The notes below the pieces were generated by a model. That model saw nothing but the letters and a program-made list of their open reading frames with translations. It searched no databases and had not been told where the DNA came from. 64,000 nucleotides of DNA from Euwallacea fornicatus (taxonomy: Eukaryota > Arthropoda > Insecta > Coleoptera > Curculionidae): NCBI RefSeq assembly GCF_040115645.1, contig NC_089542.1, positions 372,001-436,000 on the forward strand, written 5' to 3'. Below are positions 49,834-62,334 of the stretch, one piece after another. The position numbers and the translations under genes were made by a program. Each line of letters opens with the position of its first letter. Position 1 is the first letter of the stretch.

Positions 49834-50492
49834 TCAACGAAACAGCGTTGCATATTGAGCCCGAATACGGGGAAGTGTCGAAAAACAGGCCCGTTCTGTT
49901 GGAAAATTTTCAAAGTCCCCAAAAAAGGTATTCTCGTTTCCGTGACAACAGTAATCACGATCTTCGTTCATTGAGGTTTCATTACAACAATTCAACAAAA
50001 AAGAGGAACCGACAATTACGAATTTTACACACAAGAACTATGGCCCCATTATTCCGCGGTAAGAAATCGCACATTCTACGTTGACTTCAGCTGAATACCA
50101 CCCATCAGGAAACGATTCGGAAATAGGAATGTAATGGCCCGGTATCTTACATGCCGATATGAAACAATATCGTCGGTACAGAACGTGGCATCATCATACA
50201 ATACAACGTCTCCATAGAAGTATTGCTTATTCACGATTCGAGCACCCATCCACAAGTATCGATCTCCCTGCTCTAAAGGGTAATTAAAAATTGGTTTGAA
50301 GGGATGAATTCTCAATCGTTTGAATTTTTTTTCAATATGCGTTTACCTGTTCCCAATTGAACCGATCTTCGCCGCAATGAAAATTTTGGTTTATCTTGAC
50401 CCGCATGCATTTTCCGCACGAAATGAAAAATGAAATAGTTCCTCCTCTTGGCAGCCCTATCCGGGGACATACTGTATATTCATTGTTACCCC
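49834..50492 (-). CDS. Unrecognised Cys-containing gene fragment (2-3 exons)
   Basis: Two segments on the minus strand join in phase. 50492-50347 encodes NNEYTVCPRIGLPRGGTISF, then FISCGKCMRVKINQNFHCGE and DRFNWEQ. 50270-50151 encodes QGDRYLWMGARIVNKQYFYG through DDIVSYRH and ends at a strong GTAAGA donor. A third open segment, 50037-49834, reads to a TGA and contains CCNETSMNEDRDYCCHGNEN, but its acceptor is poor. The Cys pattern suggests an extracellular or secreted protein. No signal peptide exon was identified, and I do not recognise the family. The first segment needs an upstream exon ending in phase 1. Alternatives are a pseudogene or an exonised fragment. Confidence 0.4.
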
Positions 50493-51226
50493 CTGGTATG
50501 ATTTATTCATGGTGAAATTGTCACTTTAGGTAGTAGAAAAAGACTTAGGAGCGCATTCGTCACAGATCCAGAAACGAGGATGGAACATATTTATTTTCCG
50601 AATGATGAAAAGAGTCTTTCAACAAAGCAAACAAGCTGTGAAGGGGCTCTTTCAATGCCCGAACAGTAGTATATGGGGATACGTAATAAAAGTGTCAATT
50701 TGATGGGGGCCTGTCTACAGATTCTGATAGAAGGATAAAAAGTACAGTTCAAGAGGCTCTTCGGTGTCAACACACATTTCAGGATAGAAATAAGTCACTT
50801 AGTCGACGATTTTTGACGAGGGAAGATGCAGAAAATTGACTTTCATTTGCGCCGATATTCAGGCAACGGCTTCAAGGCCTATACGTTTAGACATGATTAC
50901 TGCTCAGGGTATCCAATTTGCTTTCTTTGCCTCAGCTAAACTATCAGATCCGTGTTAAACTCCCAGAACGAATGATAAACCGTAATATCCCTTTATCTTA
51001 ATAAGCTTTTCCTAACATGGCTAAATAAGCCAATTTAGCAGCTTTATAAAGTTAATCAATACGAACAGCGTAATAAGACGCAGCGGAGGGAGCAGAAAGA
51101 ATTTCTCATTAAGACTTAAGAGCAGCGGCACCCCATCTCACCCTAATACATTCCGACATCTACTTAGGGTAGATAAAGACACCCCAAGCCATTCTACGCT
51201 CTACGGTCCCCGTGCATAACGAACTA

Positions 51227-51292
51227 GGGGCGGAGCCACCAATCACCGCTCGTTTTCCGCATGACCAACCAGATTTCTGATCGACCACGCCC
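51227..51292. promoter_or_regulatory. GC-box-type sites upstream of eve
   Basis: GGGGCGGAGC at 51227-51236 and CCACGCCC at 51285-51292 are GC/CACCC boxes of the kind bound by Sp/KLF/Buttonhead zinc-finger proteins. They lie 200-270 bp before the eve ATG, in the expected promoter-proximal zone. A TTTAAAA element follows at about 51306. Binding is inferred from the motifs. Confidence 0.4.
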
Positions 51293-51493
51293 GCTTTCAT
51301 CCCAGCTTTAAAACTCTGAATATCACAATTTTGGTGTTTATTGGTGAAGAGGTGAAGACAAGACACGAGTGCAGTGGCTGTGATACTGTTGACGGGCTTT
51401 AGCGCTGGACGTTCACCCTGAATATATCAATAGCAATTTTATTTTAAAAATCTTGTGTTAGTGACTTTAAATGGTGTTGTATTGCAGTGAAAG

Positions 51494-54400
51494 ATGAACG
51501 ACGGATACAAAATGTTCGGAAATCACGAACAACCGGTAGTTTTGGACATTATACCGCCTCACTATGTGAGTGGAGATCATAAGGGACCACCAAGTCCACC
51601 GCGGTCTCCGAGGACACCTCCTAGTAATTTTAGAGCGTCGGGTAAGTCCTGGAATATTCCAGAATCTTCTACGCCTTATATTTTTTGGTTGACATGTTGT
51701 TTCGTAATTTTGGTGGAATACGCAGGGATGTTGTGACACCCTAAATGTGATTCTGCTTAGTGATTTTTCAAATTTAGTTCAAATCGGCGCGATCTTCACG
51801 TTAACCTTCTTGATCCATAAATTTTATCAGAATTCATCACCGTGTAAATCGATTCTCAGATAATTAGGATTTAAGTTCTGCAAGATTAGCAGGAACAAGA
51901 CCTCTTCCGTTTCCATCTTCTGAAATATTCGCCCAGACCGAGGGCCGAGTTTTTGTTTGTCTTGGAAGTTGGAATCCCTGAATCATTTCCTTTACGGCCA
52001 TGGACGAGAAACACATATTAGGCAGTTTTAAATTTTTAAATTCTCTATTGCTTTCCAGGTAATTTCGTCATTATTGACTCTGATCTGTCCCCTGTCATGA
52101 AGTTGCAATTAGTTTAGAGAGATTCAGACTTAGAACTTCATAATGATTTCTTATGAGATTGGTCTATTGGTTTTTGTCACAGATATTTTCACACTTGCTA
52201 TCTACTTACTATCTTACTGGTTACTTCTTACGTGACTGCTTACTGTTTACTTACAATTCACTATGTAAAATAATAATGTAAACTGAATCTTTGCAGAAGG
52301 GTGCAAGTTATGTTCACCCACACAATCATGTTCTATATCCTTGGACAAGAGATCCAGGCTATCGGGTTTAGTAAAAATTCCTTGTTCTAAGTACCAGTTT
52401 GGTTCTAAAATAATTGCACGAATTCTATTAATTGGAATTCCACGAATTTTGTGAAATTATGAAGAAGTAGTTCCAATTAGTCACTAGAAATGATCATCTC
52501 CTACATTTACAAAAAAATATTCATATTAAGCAGGCGAAACTCAGACGTTCAGTAGAGAAGTAGTCAACAACGCAGTTTGCTACTTGACCTTCCTTGATCT
52601 TCAAAAAACAACGTTTTGCTGTCCGTGCGATAATCGACTTGTTTCTTCCCTTGCTTCACTATTACTCTGAAGTCGATGCACATACCTCAAGGTCTTTAAT
52701 GGAAGCGAATTAAGCAATTTGTGCCAGTCTTCGACCTTCTACTTTACCAAATGTCTGTCTTTTGTTTCAAATTTTTGAAGTTCATTTCGCACTAACGACA
52801 TACCTCGTATGGTAGAAATCCACACGGAAAGAAATAACCGTAATGTTTGCACCTATTCCCTTCAAGCCTTCTAAGGACCTTTAGTATCTAAACCAACGCC
52901 ACTTAGGCCTTATTAGGTGTCTCTAAGCAAAACCCACTCTTGGCACGTTTGGCGCAAACAATCCCTAAAATTACTCAAGTGAGACGGAAGTTTGTCGCCC
53001 GGCTTCCGAATTGGTTCCTCTCAAAAAGTGGTTTCTGTCTGTTAAGTTGTTAACATCCACTTGAACCAGTCTAGACCCTCTTCCTCTTCTACAGATCCTG
53101 CTTTTAAAAGCGTCGCTAATTGCTTATTAGCCACTCATATTAATACTTTAAAGCTCACTTATATCTGGGAACAGCGCCAGCTTTGAAGCATCTTAATAGC
53201 CTTAGATAATTAGGTTACTAGTGAAGATGTGCTTTTCCAAGTTTGATAAATTTGTTTCAGAATCTTCCAGTCCGACGGATAACAATAAGCTTCTTTCTTC
53301 CCCCCAAAGCGATCCAAACATCCGACGGTATCGGACGGCTTTCACCAGAGAGCAGTTAGCCAGACTGGAAAAGGAATTTTACAAAGAAAATTATGTTTCC
53401 AGGCCCAGACGAGTGGAACTAGCTGCACAACTAAACTTACCTGAAAGCACCATAAAGGTACGTGTGCTTTTTTGGAATGGGGAATATAATGGGGAATATT
53501 GCACTTAAAGAGCGAAACGGATTGACGTAGACGTTGCTCGGACAGTCGATAAGTGCTGTCCCGCGGACGAAGACAGGTTATTAATCAGTAATTGACTTTC
53601 ACTTCTGTTAATTCTCTATTATCGGTCGGATCTGAAAAATATTTCTTCCCTCACCCTCCTTCACACGCGAAATTCTTAGACTCAAACGTCTTCTATTGTT
53701 GCGCAGAATAATCCTCCAAAGTTGATCCCACGGTTCTGGATTGCTCTCTCTAATCTCTATAAACAATGCTAAACGTGCTTTAACCACTTGGGGTCGGGTC
53801 GGGCCTCGACACCTCAAATCTGAACGGAATCGGGCCAGGAACGTGAAGTAGCAATTTAAATTACACATAAGAATTTATCCTGCTCAAAGGCTGTTCCTCA
53901 TAAAGGCGCGTGAATTCCGGCCATGATCTCTGTAAAAATGCCGTAGTTTCTACCGCATCTATTGGCCTGGAGCCGGATCTGATTTGCATGTGCAAAATGG
54001 TCGTTTCGATTCTGTTGATCTTCCGATCAACTTCAGCTCGAATGAATTAGCCAAATTTGAGGAATACGCGGAGCATTGGATGGAGCATCGCGCTTCATCG
54101 TTCAGTTCAACTACCGGATTCGTTCGTTTTTCGTTACGGTTCATCCCTTTAAATTCGAAAAAGATCGTAACGTATCAACCGCGCATGTCGAGCATTAAGT
54201 TCCTCCATTCGTCATATCTCCTCAAATTCCTCTTCTCGTTCATTTTACCCACATAACGTGTGAACGTTGCTGCGACTCATTCAAGATTTTATGTAGAAAT
54301 TTGACGTTTGAATAGCGCCCAATGCCCCGCTGATTGACGATTGCGATGCCAATAAGAGATCGCCTCAAGCGACCAACCCCACACCATAGGCGGCACTCTT

Positions 54401-55359
54401 GTGAAACCACTTCCGCCCATTTACAATCATATAGGTTTCATTTAAGTCGTATTAACCGGTGGCTGGCAATTAACACATTTGCTGGCCAAATAAACGGCTA
54501 ATAGAGCTTTTAAGAACATCTGAACATGCCGCACTTATAAATGACCGCTGATAGCCGCCGAATAGCCGGAGCTATCGTATTATAATGTTCACTTGGAAAC
54601 GTTCTTCGGGCCTAATGGACGATAAGTTGGGTATCATGTGTTTTACGACGTGCTAACCATGCGAGAAAGATCAAGGCAATAAAGCCGGTATTGGCTACTA
54701 AGACGTACCATTGTTCGTTCTTTGTATAAATAATTAACTTTAATGTTCATTTCGTCAATGGAATCTCGTATTTCTCGATTCTCTTAAAAGCAATTTTAAT
54801 TAGCAGATTAGCTACTTTTCTGAATAAACTACCATCTAAGGAAACGCGTCTTTTGTTCCAGGTGTGGTTCCAAAATCGGCGGATGAAGGACAAGAGGCAG
54901 AGAATGGCCATTGCCTGGCCCTACGCGGCCGTGTACAGCGACCCCATATTCGCCGCCTCGTTACTACAGGCGGCAGCCTCCACGGTTCATTATCCACCGA
55001 CTATGTACCCCCCACACTACCCCCCTAGATACGCGCCTTATAGTCACCACCCTTTTGGAGTTCACTCTGCCAGTACTCCCCTGTCGACGCCCAGTCTTCT
55101 TCCCCATCCTGGCTTCAATTCACCTGCAACGAGCCAAAGCCAACTCCCCCAGGGATTGAATATCAACCTAAACTTTGGAGACGTGCCCCCTTATCAGCAA
55201 ATGCATCAGAAAATTTCCCCAACTGGTTCCCACCGTTCAGAATTGAGTTTGAGCCCTCCAGTTCACGACAATTTGCTGATGCAGACCACGAAGATGGCTT
55301 TGCAAAGTCAAATTCACGAGAAGCCTAAGCTGTTCCAGCCCTACAAGACGGAGTCTTAA
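51494..55359 (+). CDS. eve: Even-skipped homeobox transcription factor
   Basis: The exons are 51494-51641, 53261-53457 and 54862-55359, all in phase, giving 280 residues. The homeodomain begins RRYRTAFTREQLARLEKEFY and runs through PRRVELAAQLNLPESTIKVW to FQNRRMKDKRQ. It is followed directly by the Eve-specific extension MAIAWPYAAVYSDPIFAASLL. An intron interrupts the homeobox at the Lys-Val junction before WFQNRR. The C terminus EKPKLFQPYKTES matches the conserved Eve LFxPYKT motif linked to Groucho-dependent repression. Exon 1 carries a Pro/Ser-rich stretch (GPPSPPRSPRTPPS). Eve is a nuclear repressor required for segmentation and for specification of particular neurons. The short Pro/His/Tyr-rich middle without Ala runs resembles beetle Eve and is unlike the longer fly protein. 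An AG at 51486-51487 suggests a possible 5'-UTR intron. Confidence 0.97.
51642..53260 (+). other. eve intron 1 (1.6 kb)
   Basis: Donor GTAAGT and acceptor TTTGTTTCAG are both strong. I see no coding content. Such eve introns may carry regulatory sites, but no dense motif cluster stood out. Confidence 0.6.
53458..54861 (+). other. eve intron 2 (1.4 kb), within the homeobox
   Basis: The intron separates TIK from VWFQNRR of the homeodomain. Several ATTA/TAAT cores occur toward its 3' half (about 54.4-54.8 kb). Open frames at 53.6-54.3 kb have no supportable content. Confidence 0.6.
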
Positions 55360-57765
55360 AGCGGGGACGCGAACCGAAAAGAACCTTTAGATAGATGAAT
55401 ATAGGAAAGTTCTTTCGCACAAGACTTTCAACTAGAAAACTACATTAGCAAGAAATCCGTGTTAACTAATGGCCGAGTTATTACGTATTCCCTGCGAATC
55501 ACGGTTAACTAAAGCTAATTTTGATCTGAGCAGGAGGAAGAATATAGAGGGAAGGTTTGAGTTATGATGAGATGGTGGGGCCTCTCTCTTCTATCCTCAA
55601 GAAATGCGAATGGGACTGTTAGGGACGGGTTGAGCAGCGATTGTTCTGCTGCTCAGTAGTGCGAGTGATAGCGGAATCCAGCCGATTTCACGATGGCCAG
55701 TTTCGTGCTACATTCTAACCTCCAAAGGCTAGGAAAACCAAATATCTATGTGTTACGATTGTGTTGATTTAGAGTACAAAGCCGTTAAATCTTTCCAAAA
55801 ATGTGCTAATTAATTTCTCATTTTTCAATTCCGTTTTCGCCTTTTAGCATTGGCCTTCTTGGCGCTTTCGCTTATTATTTTTCTTACAGGTAAGTTCTGT
55901 GTAATGTACAAAGTGATTCGCAATGAGTTGGATGCAACGGGTACGTGTTAGAGGGACATCGAAACATTTTTCATACCCACGATTGCTCGGGCCTCAACCT
56001 CAGAACATGTGTTTATAGTTAGGAAGCACTCAGTATTTCAGCAATGCCTTAACGCACGACGACCAAACTTCGAAGCGCGCGTTTTCCTCATTTAACTTAA
56101 AGCGATTGGCGGCGTGAAAAGGGGGCCTTAAGGGTGGGCCACCGTTAAAAGTTCATGATTTTTCCCACCGTCGAGTTGCAATTAAGGCCTGTCGGTTTGC
56201 AGCTACGGATGTGCGTTCTTTATCGATTTTCCGAGAAACGTTTCTGAGAAAACTGCGATTTTCGTGAAAGCGGCCAGAACCGATTAAATCGAACGAAACC
56301 CACAGTCGGGCGCATTAAGGGCGTGTCCAAGCCAGTCGAGAGAGTTCCGTGAGAGGTACTCTCCGTCAATGTTGTGATTTGGGATAGTTCCGCGGACAAG
56401 GACAAAACAATGTCGCTCGATTAAATTTATTAATTCGATTCAATGCAAAATTAAGACTGAAGATGTTAAGTGACTCATAGAATGTGAAGGATTGTTCATT
56501 TTCAGAAAATAACTCTTTTTTCAAAATTTACTTGTTAAGACATTGCTCAAATTCAAAATATTTCAGGATTTTTTCAGAATTTTCTTCAGTTCTGTATCCA
56601 CTTCGTTGTGATACCTAGCACATATCATTTCTGACGACTTACTATTTTATTTTATTTTTACTCATATTTTCACGTTGTTGGTGCTAGTCGTTCTACGTTA
56701 ATTGTATGGTTAACTTAGTTATTGTATCTAATGTTTAAGTTAGTAAGTTCGAACGGTTAAGTTCACGAATTGTATATATAAATTATGCAACATAGACTAA
56801 TGCATGATTATGTAATATGATCACGAATTGAACACTACTAATCAAATTATATTGAAAACGTAAAGTTTTATTGGTAATTATACGACGATTATACAACCGA
56901 TTCACCGTTTTATTTCTCACCTCCCGGGGCGAGTTCCTTGCTCGAGGAACTCGGGGCTCTGGCGATTCATTTCGTCGATCTTCGCAAGGAAGTCTTATGG
57001 AAATTTAACTTAAAAAAATATCCTTAAAAAAATTACTAATAAATAGCTGTTTAATGTTAAAACCTGCGATTTTATTGCCTCCTAGCGTTCCATGAATGAC
57101 GGTTCTGTCCCGAAATAACACCATTATATCACTTGTATCGTATCCTATTGCGGTCATCAAACATTTTTGTAAAATCACATTAAAAAACTCCTTTATCCGA
57201 CGACCTAGTTGACGCGCGGTGTTGCCTTTTAATAAAATAATACTGGAAACCTGCTTGATCCCAGAACCTCTCCCCCTATCTCCTCAAAATCCGTAACGAT
57301 GCATTATTTAATTCATGATCTTTTAATTATTTAAACTTTACGAGAAAACGTACTGTAACGAAAAAATGCTGAACGCCTCCCCGCCAAGGGGCAAATAACG
57401 CCCCTGGGCTGCCTAGCGACAGCGTCTACGCTTCGACTTACAGTGCAAACCCCAACTTCCTATAATATTAACTTTACTGCCGCCCTCGACACGCTAATTA
57501 CAACATTTTCGTACATTTAAAATAGTTCCTGCTGATCTCACAATTTGAGAATTATCGTTATTCCACCCGCTCTCATTCCAACGCCCCTCCGCACCAATCG
57601 AGCGGTGTCCTAAAAGGGCTGGTGGCGAGGGACATTGTCCGCACATTTTGAAAGTGTCACGGTACCCCACAAAAAATGTCGAACTTAAGTGGACAATGAA
57701 CTAAACACGTTGATATTTAATCTAAATGTCCAAGTTACGAGCGGAGCCCCGATGGGACAGAAGAG
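55360..57765. other. eve 3' flank
   Basis: This is the eve 3' UTR followed by AT-rich DNA with no supportable gene. No polyadenylation signal is called because several A/T-rich candidates exist without one standing out. Confidence 0.4.
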
Positions 57766-58002
57766 CTAGGCGCATCCATCGACCGAAGCTTGGAGATCAT
57801 GGTCTTTTTGTAATTCTCCGATAATTCGGGCATCGATGTCTTTTTGACCGCCCAAGAGGGCCCTTTGCATACCTAAAATTCTTTGTTGGAGAATTTCGAG
57901 GTCCGTTACCGCTTGCTTTTGGAGCGGAGGACGTCCTCCTCCTTCTTTGGAGCGCATTTCTCGCTGAATCAAAGACCGACATATTTGAACGTATGCGCTC
58001 AT
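57766..58002 (-). CDS. Small unrecognised helical protein (candidate)
   Basis: A 78-codon frame runs from ATG at 58002 to TAG. An acceptor-like TCAAATTGTTAG lies immediately before the ATG, so this may be a complete short coding exon or the last exon of a longer gene. The product is charged and Gln-rich (MSAYVQICRSLIQREM, then TDLEILQQRILGMQRALLGG, then DARIIGELQKD) and should form an amphipathic helix or short coiled coil. Codon choice is balanced and includes many third-position C/G, unlike the flanking AT-rich DNA. The overlapping second frame starting at 58009 looks like its shadow. No family is recognised. Confidence 0.4.
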   Translation of the reverse strand: MSAYVQICRSLIQREMRSKEGGGRPPLQKQAVTDLEILQQRILGMQRALLGGQKDIDARIIGELQKDHDLQASVDGCA

Positions 58003-59079
58003 CTAACAATTTGAAAGAACGAGGAAACTAAATTATTTCTGCCGATGATCTGTAGTGTTACTTGAGCTTGTTGAATGATAGGCAAAGTTAACGTGGCAAC
58101 GCTGCTCCGGGAAACTCGTCTCTAGGATCGAGTGCGGTGAACCTGAAGCGATGGCACCAGTGAAGATTTTCAAAATTGTGAAAATTTTGAAATCGCAATT
58201 GTCTTTTAAGCACCTTTAAAGTCGCGTGGCTCTGTCGGAACGGTATTTGATTTTTTTTCAAAGTCGGATATGAAAATTCAAGAGGCAGGATATACATATA
58301 TATATAAATAACCTTCGGCAGAGGTCAGAGGCGTACCTCAAGTTCCCACACAAATAACTAGGGATTTTTGACTGTTTCATAACAGAAACATTTTTTTTCT
58401 GTTAATTTCAGCTCTGAGAGACGAAACCGGTGACCTCTGATGAAGGTCACAGAAATCCAAATTTGCAGATTTAGACTCTATAGCGCGCCACTGCAACACC
58501 ATAGAGTTGTTCGTAAATTATTGGTAGTAAATTTGGTACTATATTGATATTTGATGTCCACTTTTAGGTTGATTATGTTGATTTTTAATTGAAATCGACG
58601 TTAAATTCCAATTTAAATCGAAATTTAAATGCCGCAATCATCTGATAGAAGGACTTTAGATCCGCGAGCCAGTGCCACAGTAAATATGTAGAAGGTTATC
58701 TGGTTTATTTTAGTGCGATTTTTAATTTCAGCTCATTTATTGCACTAGAACAGTAATGCTAACGCTAAGTTACGACAATAACGGACGGGAAATAAATTCG
58801 TACTGAGCGTGCAGCTTCCCCGTTTCCGGCCCTACTCGGTGCGACGGTGAAATTTCCCAATTTCACATTTTTAACGGAAACATAGGAAAACCGACAATCG
58901 CGCGTGCGCAGAGATGCAAATGCCCCGGGCGCACGGTTCTTCTCAAGAAGACCACCAGATTTGAAAGAGGCTCTTCGCTACCGCCTGCGAGGAGTACACC
59001 ACTTCTAAGTAACCTCAACAATTAGAGCTCGACCTTCAAGGCAACCCAACCAGACCAAATACTCGCAACTGGGAGCCAT

Positions 59080-60400
59080 GGTTTACAATGGGTGTTTCGC
59101 TGTATAAACCACATTCTGGTCACTTTCGGGCAAATACTTGTCAAGCCATGGCTAATTTTACAGATGACCTGCATCCATTAAACATACTTCGTGGGCCATT
59201 AACGCCAATATCGAGCCGACGATTTGGAGAACTGGATGGTTTTGGTTTAATTTCTTTTATCAAGAGACAATAATGTGAACCATATAAATTTTTACGGTTA
59301 CCCTAATTGAAAACACTAACAATGCACATGACCGATATTTCTTTGGCTGCTTAAGGCGCAAAAACCATAAATCTTAAATGGCCTCGATTTGGGTCAACTC
59401 CTTTTTACTTGGGATAATGATTATGACTGAAATCGGTTGGGGCATTCATCACAACTTCGGCCTAATTGAAGTTAAATGTTCGGGGAGCTGCAAACGGCAC
59501 TAAAGCTCCGGAGTTTGTACGCCCGTAAATGGGTCCTTCGTCGCCCCAGATTTTTTACCTTTTTCGGCGGTTCTTGAGATATCGTTCGGATGGGGGTCTG
59601 TTTTTATGGGACAGGTAAACGGTGGCGCAATAACAACCGAATATCCCCAATTGAAACTCATAAAATGGGCCATTTAATCTATTTAGTTGTGGGTGAATGT
59701 GGCCGAATAAATCGCTCTAACCACCCCGCATCTGTCATCGGAAATTACCGGCCACCACTAAATTGTTATTGTGGCCACCGGACAGTGGTCAAACAATGGC
59801 AATTCTGAGCGGTAATCGCTTAATTACGTGTGATCTATTTCCGTTAACTGGACAATTAGAAATACCGAGTTTAATGGGTTTTGCCAGGTTTGAGCTCAGC
59901 TGCCCACGGAGGGCGTCCGTGTTGGCGAATTCCTCCCTAAAACAAAGCACTGCACCCGGATGGAGAAGGGGAGGGAAAATTGTATTATTAAAATTGAATA
60001 GAACTGAAAACAGAATAATGTAAAAGCCGACCCGATTCCCGTTGCTCCATAAATATTTCGTTCGGTCGCAAATAAGAATCAGGCGGCCTGGTGAAATCAA
60101 GGGTTGTCGGGGAGCAGTGTCATAGCAGTCTGATTTCCCAAAGGTCCTATAAACTTCGATTTAACAACATATTGAGATCCATGTCACAGGCCCAGCGAGG
60201 AGTACCAACTAAAATTTTCAGGTGTTGCGAATTTACGTCCCAGCATTCTGAACAGTAAGAATTATGGTGGAAAATTCGTCGGCTCACCGGGAGTTTCCCG
60301 GCACCCATGAAAAACGAATGAGCTCAGCTAAATTTGTAAGGCAATGTATTTATGGGTTTGCTGGGTGAAAGTGGGACAGTTTCGGTTCGTGTGAGATTTA
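59080..60400. promoter_or_regulatory. Candidate eve downstream enhancer region
   Basis: This region lies 3.7-5 kb beyond the eve stop and has no coding potential. It carries repeated CATAAA/TTTATG sites (Caudal/Abd-B type) at 59366-59371, 59603-59608, 59659-59664, 60048-60053 and 60349-60354. It also has many TAAT/ATTA cores, for example the CTTAATTACG at 59818-59827, and AACCACC and TGTGGCC Runt-like motifs around 59715-59780. Fly eve has stripe and late enhancers at comparable positions downstream. Identification rests on motif density and position only. Confidence 0.4.
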
Positions 60401-60479
60401 AGTCGCATCGAGATTCAGTCGTTTGAACGACTCAAGGGCAAGAGCCCACCTATCAATAGGCGCGGGGCGCGAACGTCAT

Positions 60480-62334
60480 AATGAGCGAAATTTCGTATCT
60501 ATGATGCACAGGGTGTTGCGCGACATGCAGCGCCTGTGTTCTTCCGAGTAAAGAATGTCTTACCATCGTGCGTCCAATTCACCGTGATTGCAGGGTTGTT
60601 ACCATGTCGAAACTTGTTTTTTTTTGCACAGGATGTTTGCTAAGCAAACCCTGTTCAGTGGTGCCATTTTGAATGATTTTCGCAGGTTTTTGCACCCTTC
60701 AATTACAATTCCTTAAATTACAATTAAAATTGACCCAAGCGCTTTTCAGCTAATTCGGCGATTTCCCCGGTTGCAGCCCTCGGCGTTTGGGAAACGCATC
60801 GATTCCGGGTAGATCTTTATGCGATTTTCTTTTCTCATATCTCAACCCGAGCAATGCTCCGTCAAACTTGCACGGATTGTTCCAGGAACACCCTGTGCAC
60901 GTTGCAGCGTATATGTCGTTCCAATTTTGAAAAAATCTCGGGTCGCCGCGGAGCGCGGATTTTTTTGGCACTTGCGAAATTCTCGGGCAGCGTTCGAATG
61001 GTGAATATCCCGATATGACGTAGATGAATGTAGGTGTGCGTCAAAATAATTTAAAATGAATCATTATTGCTGTTTTGTCGGTTGTTAGGTCGGGCAAGCT
61101 GTTACTTGTCAAGTTCGCTTTGCGTTCAACCCTTTGCTCCGCGGTTAATAAATCGTTTTTGTAGAAAATTGTCTGAAAAGGGGCAAAATTTCTTAATTTG
61201 CCCCATTTTCGCTCGTGTTCGTCCACAAAAGGAATTCATTAGAAATGATGCATTTCATACGGCTTTGTCCCTGCGGCAGCTCCTCCCACTGGCTTCGATG
61301 TTTACAACACTATCAGCATGTGGTCCTCCCGAAAAAGAACATTAGTGTCTTGAAGAGACTGTTGAACTATAGATATGCAGCTCCTGTAACAAATTCGAAC
61401 TGAATGTTTGACTTTTATTGACCAATATTTATCAACTGTGACAAAATGATTGAGTTGCACTTGGACCATCTCAACTCGCCGACACAATGAACTTCAGGCC
61501 ATAAATCCATCGACAGGGTCCGAAATTTGAAACACAGCTTTATGCTGTTTTAGGCTTGAACGTGTGTTTAGGTGGACTCAATTTACCCCAAACTCGTCCG
61601 TTATGGCATCATTGTTTGGGCAATATAGAATTATGGAAAGTCGTAAAGCTAGTTTGGTAACTTGGTGTGAAGACGTTACAGAGGAATGTTTGACCAGAAT
61701 CATTGCTACCGTTTCTCAGTATGAGTTTTCGTAAATTGCCCTTCATGAGGGGGTTCCTAATTTTTTAGGTTTGGATAAAGGCAGTGCTGTGCTATAAAAG
61801 CCATCACAGGGAAATGATCTTTCGTTGCATTGTTGGTTTATATAGCCCCAATAAACATTGGGGAGCATGCAGGCGGTCACGTAAGTCTGCGTACGCGCAG
61901 CAGACTCGCATCGTTTCATAGGCGGGATCATGGTCCAAAAAATATTTTTGAATATATCGGAACTCTCTCATAAGCGATCATTATTGGAAATTGAGAATTT
62001 GATTTCGACTAATAAGTAGGAAGACAAAAAATCGAATTTTCCTCTACGCTCACAAGAGCGAACAATAAAAATATCGAAAAGACGACGATTTTCTTTGGAA
62101 TTTATGGATTTTTCTCGCAGAGATATGAACAAATGACGTTTGAATGTAGTGTAGAACTTTCAATGAAACGCACTAAATCGGATTTTGAATTTCTAGCATC
62201 ACGGTGCGACGACAAACTGTAAAAAAAATTTGAGAACTAACAGTTTCGTTAAGAAACGAAGGAAAATCTTTCGTGAAAACTGCTAAGTTAGCTCGTTTTA
62301 CATTCCGACAAAAACTTCAATTTAACAAATTCTA
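60480..62334. other. Non-coding flank with repeat-like motifs
   Basis: Several short open frames on both strands overlap each other without recognisable content. Two CACCCTGT-type motifs lie at 60507-60516 and 60887-60897. No gene is called. Confidence 0.4.
60628..60654. repeat. Short imperfect palindrome
   Basis: ACAGGATGTTTGCT and AGCAAACCCTGT form an imperfect inverted repeat with almost no loop. It resembles the dispersed CAGGGTG-type motif seen elsewhere in the window. Confidence 0.4.

Larger units (their letters stand above)
48963..51493. other. Intergenic between HAP2 and eve start codons
   Basis: The two genes diverge here, so both promoters lie in this 2.5 kb. It also contains a minus-strand gene candidate at about 49.8-50.5 kb and GC-box-like sites close to eve. 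Confidence 0.5.

Noticed and set aside
61067..61403. Overlapping plus-strand frames near the Tc1 relic
   Set aside because: No conserved motif or splice signals; the frames overlap each other and an antisense frame.
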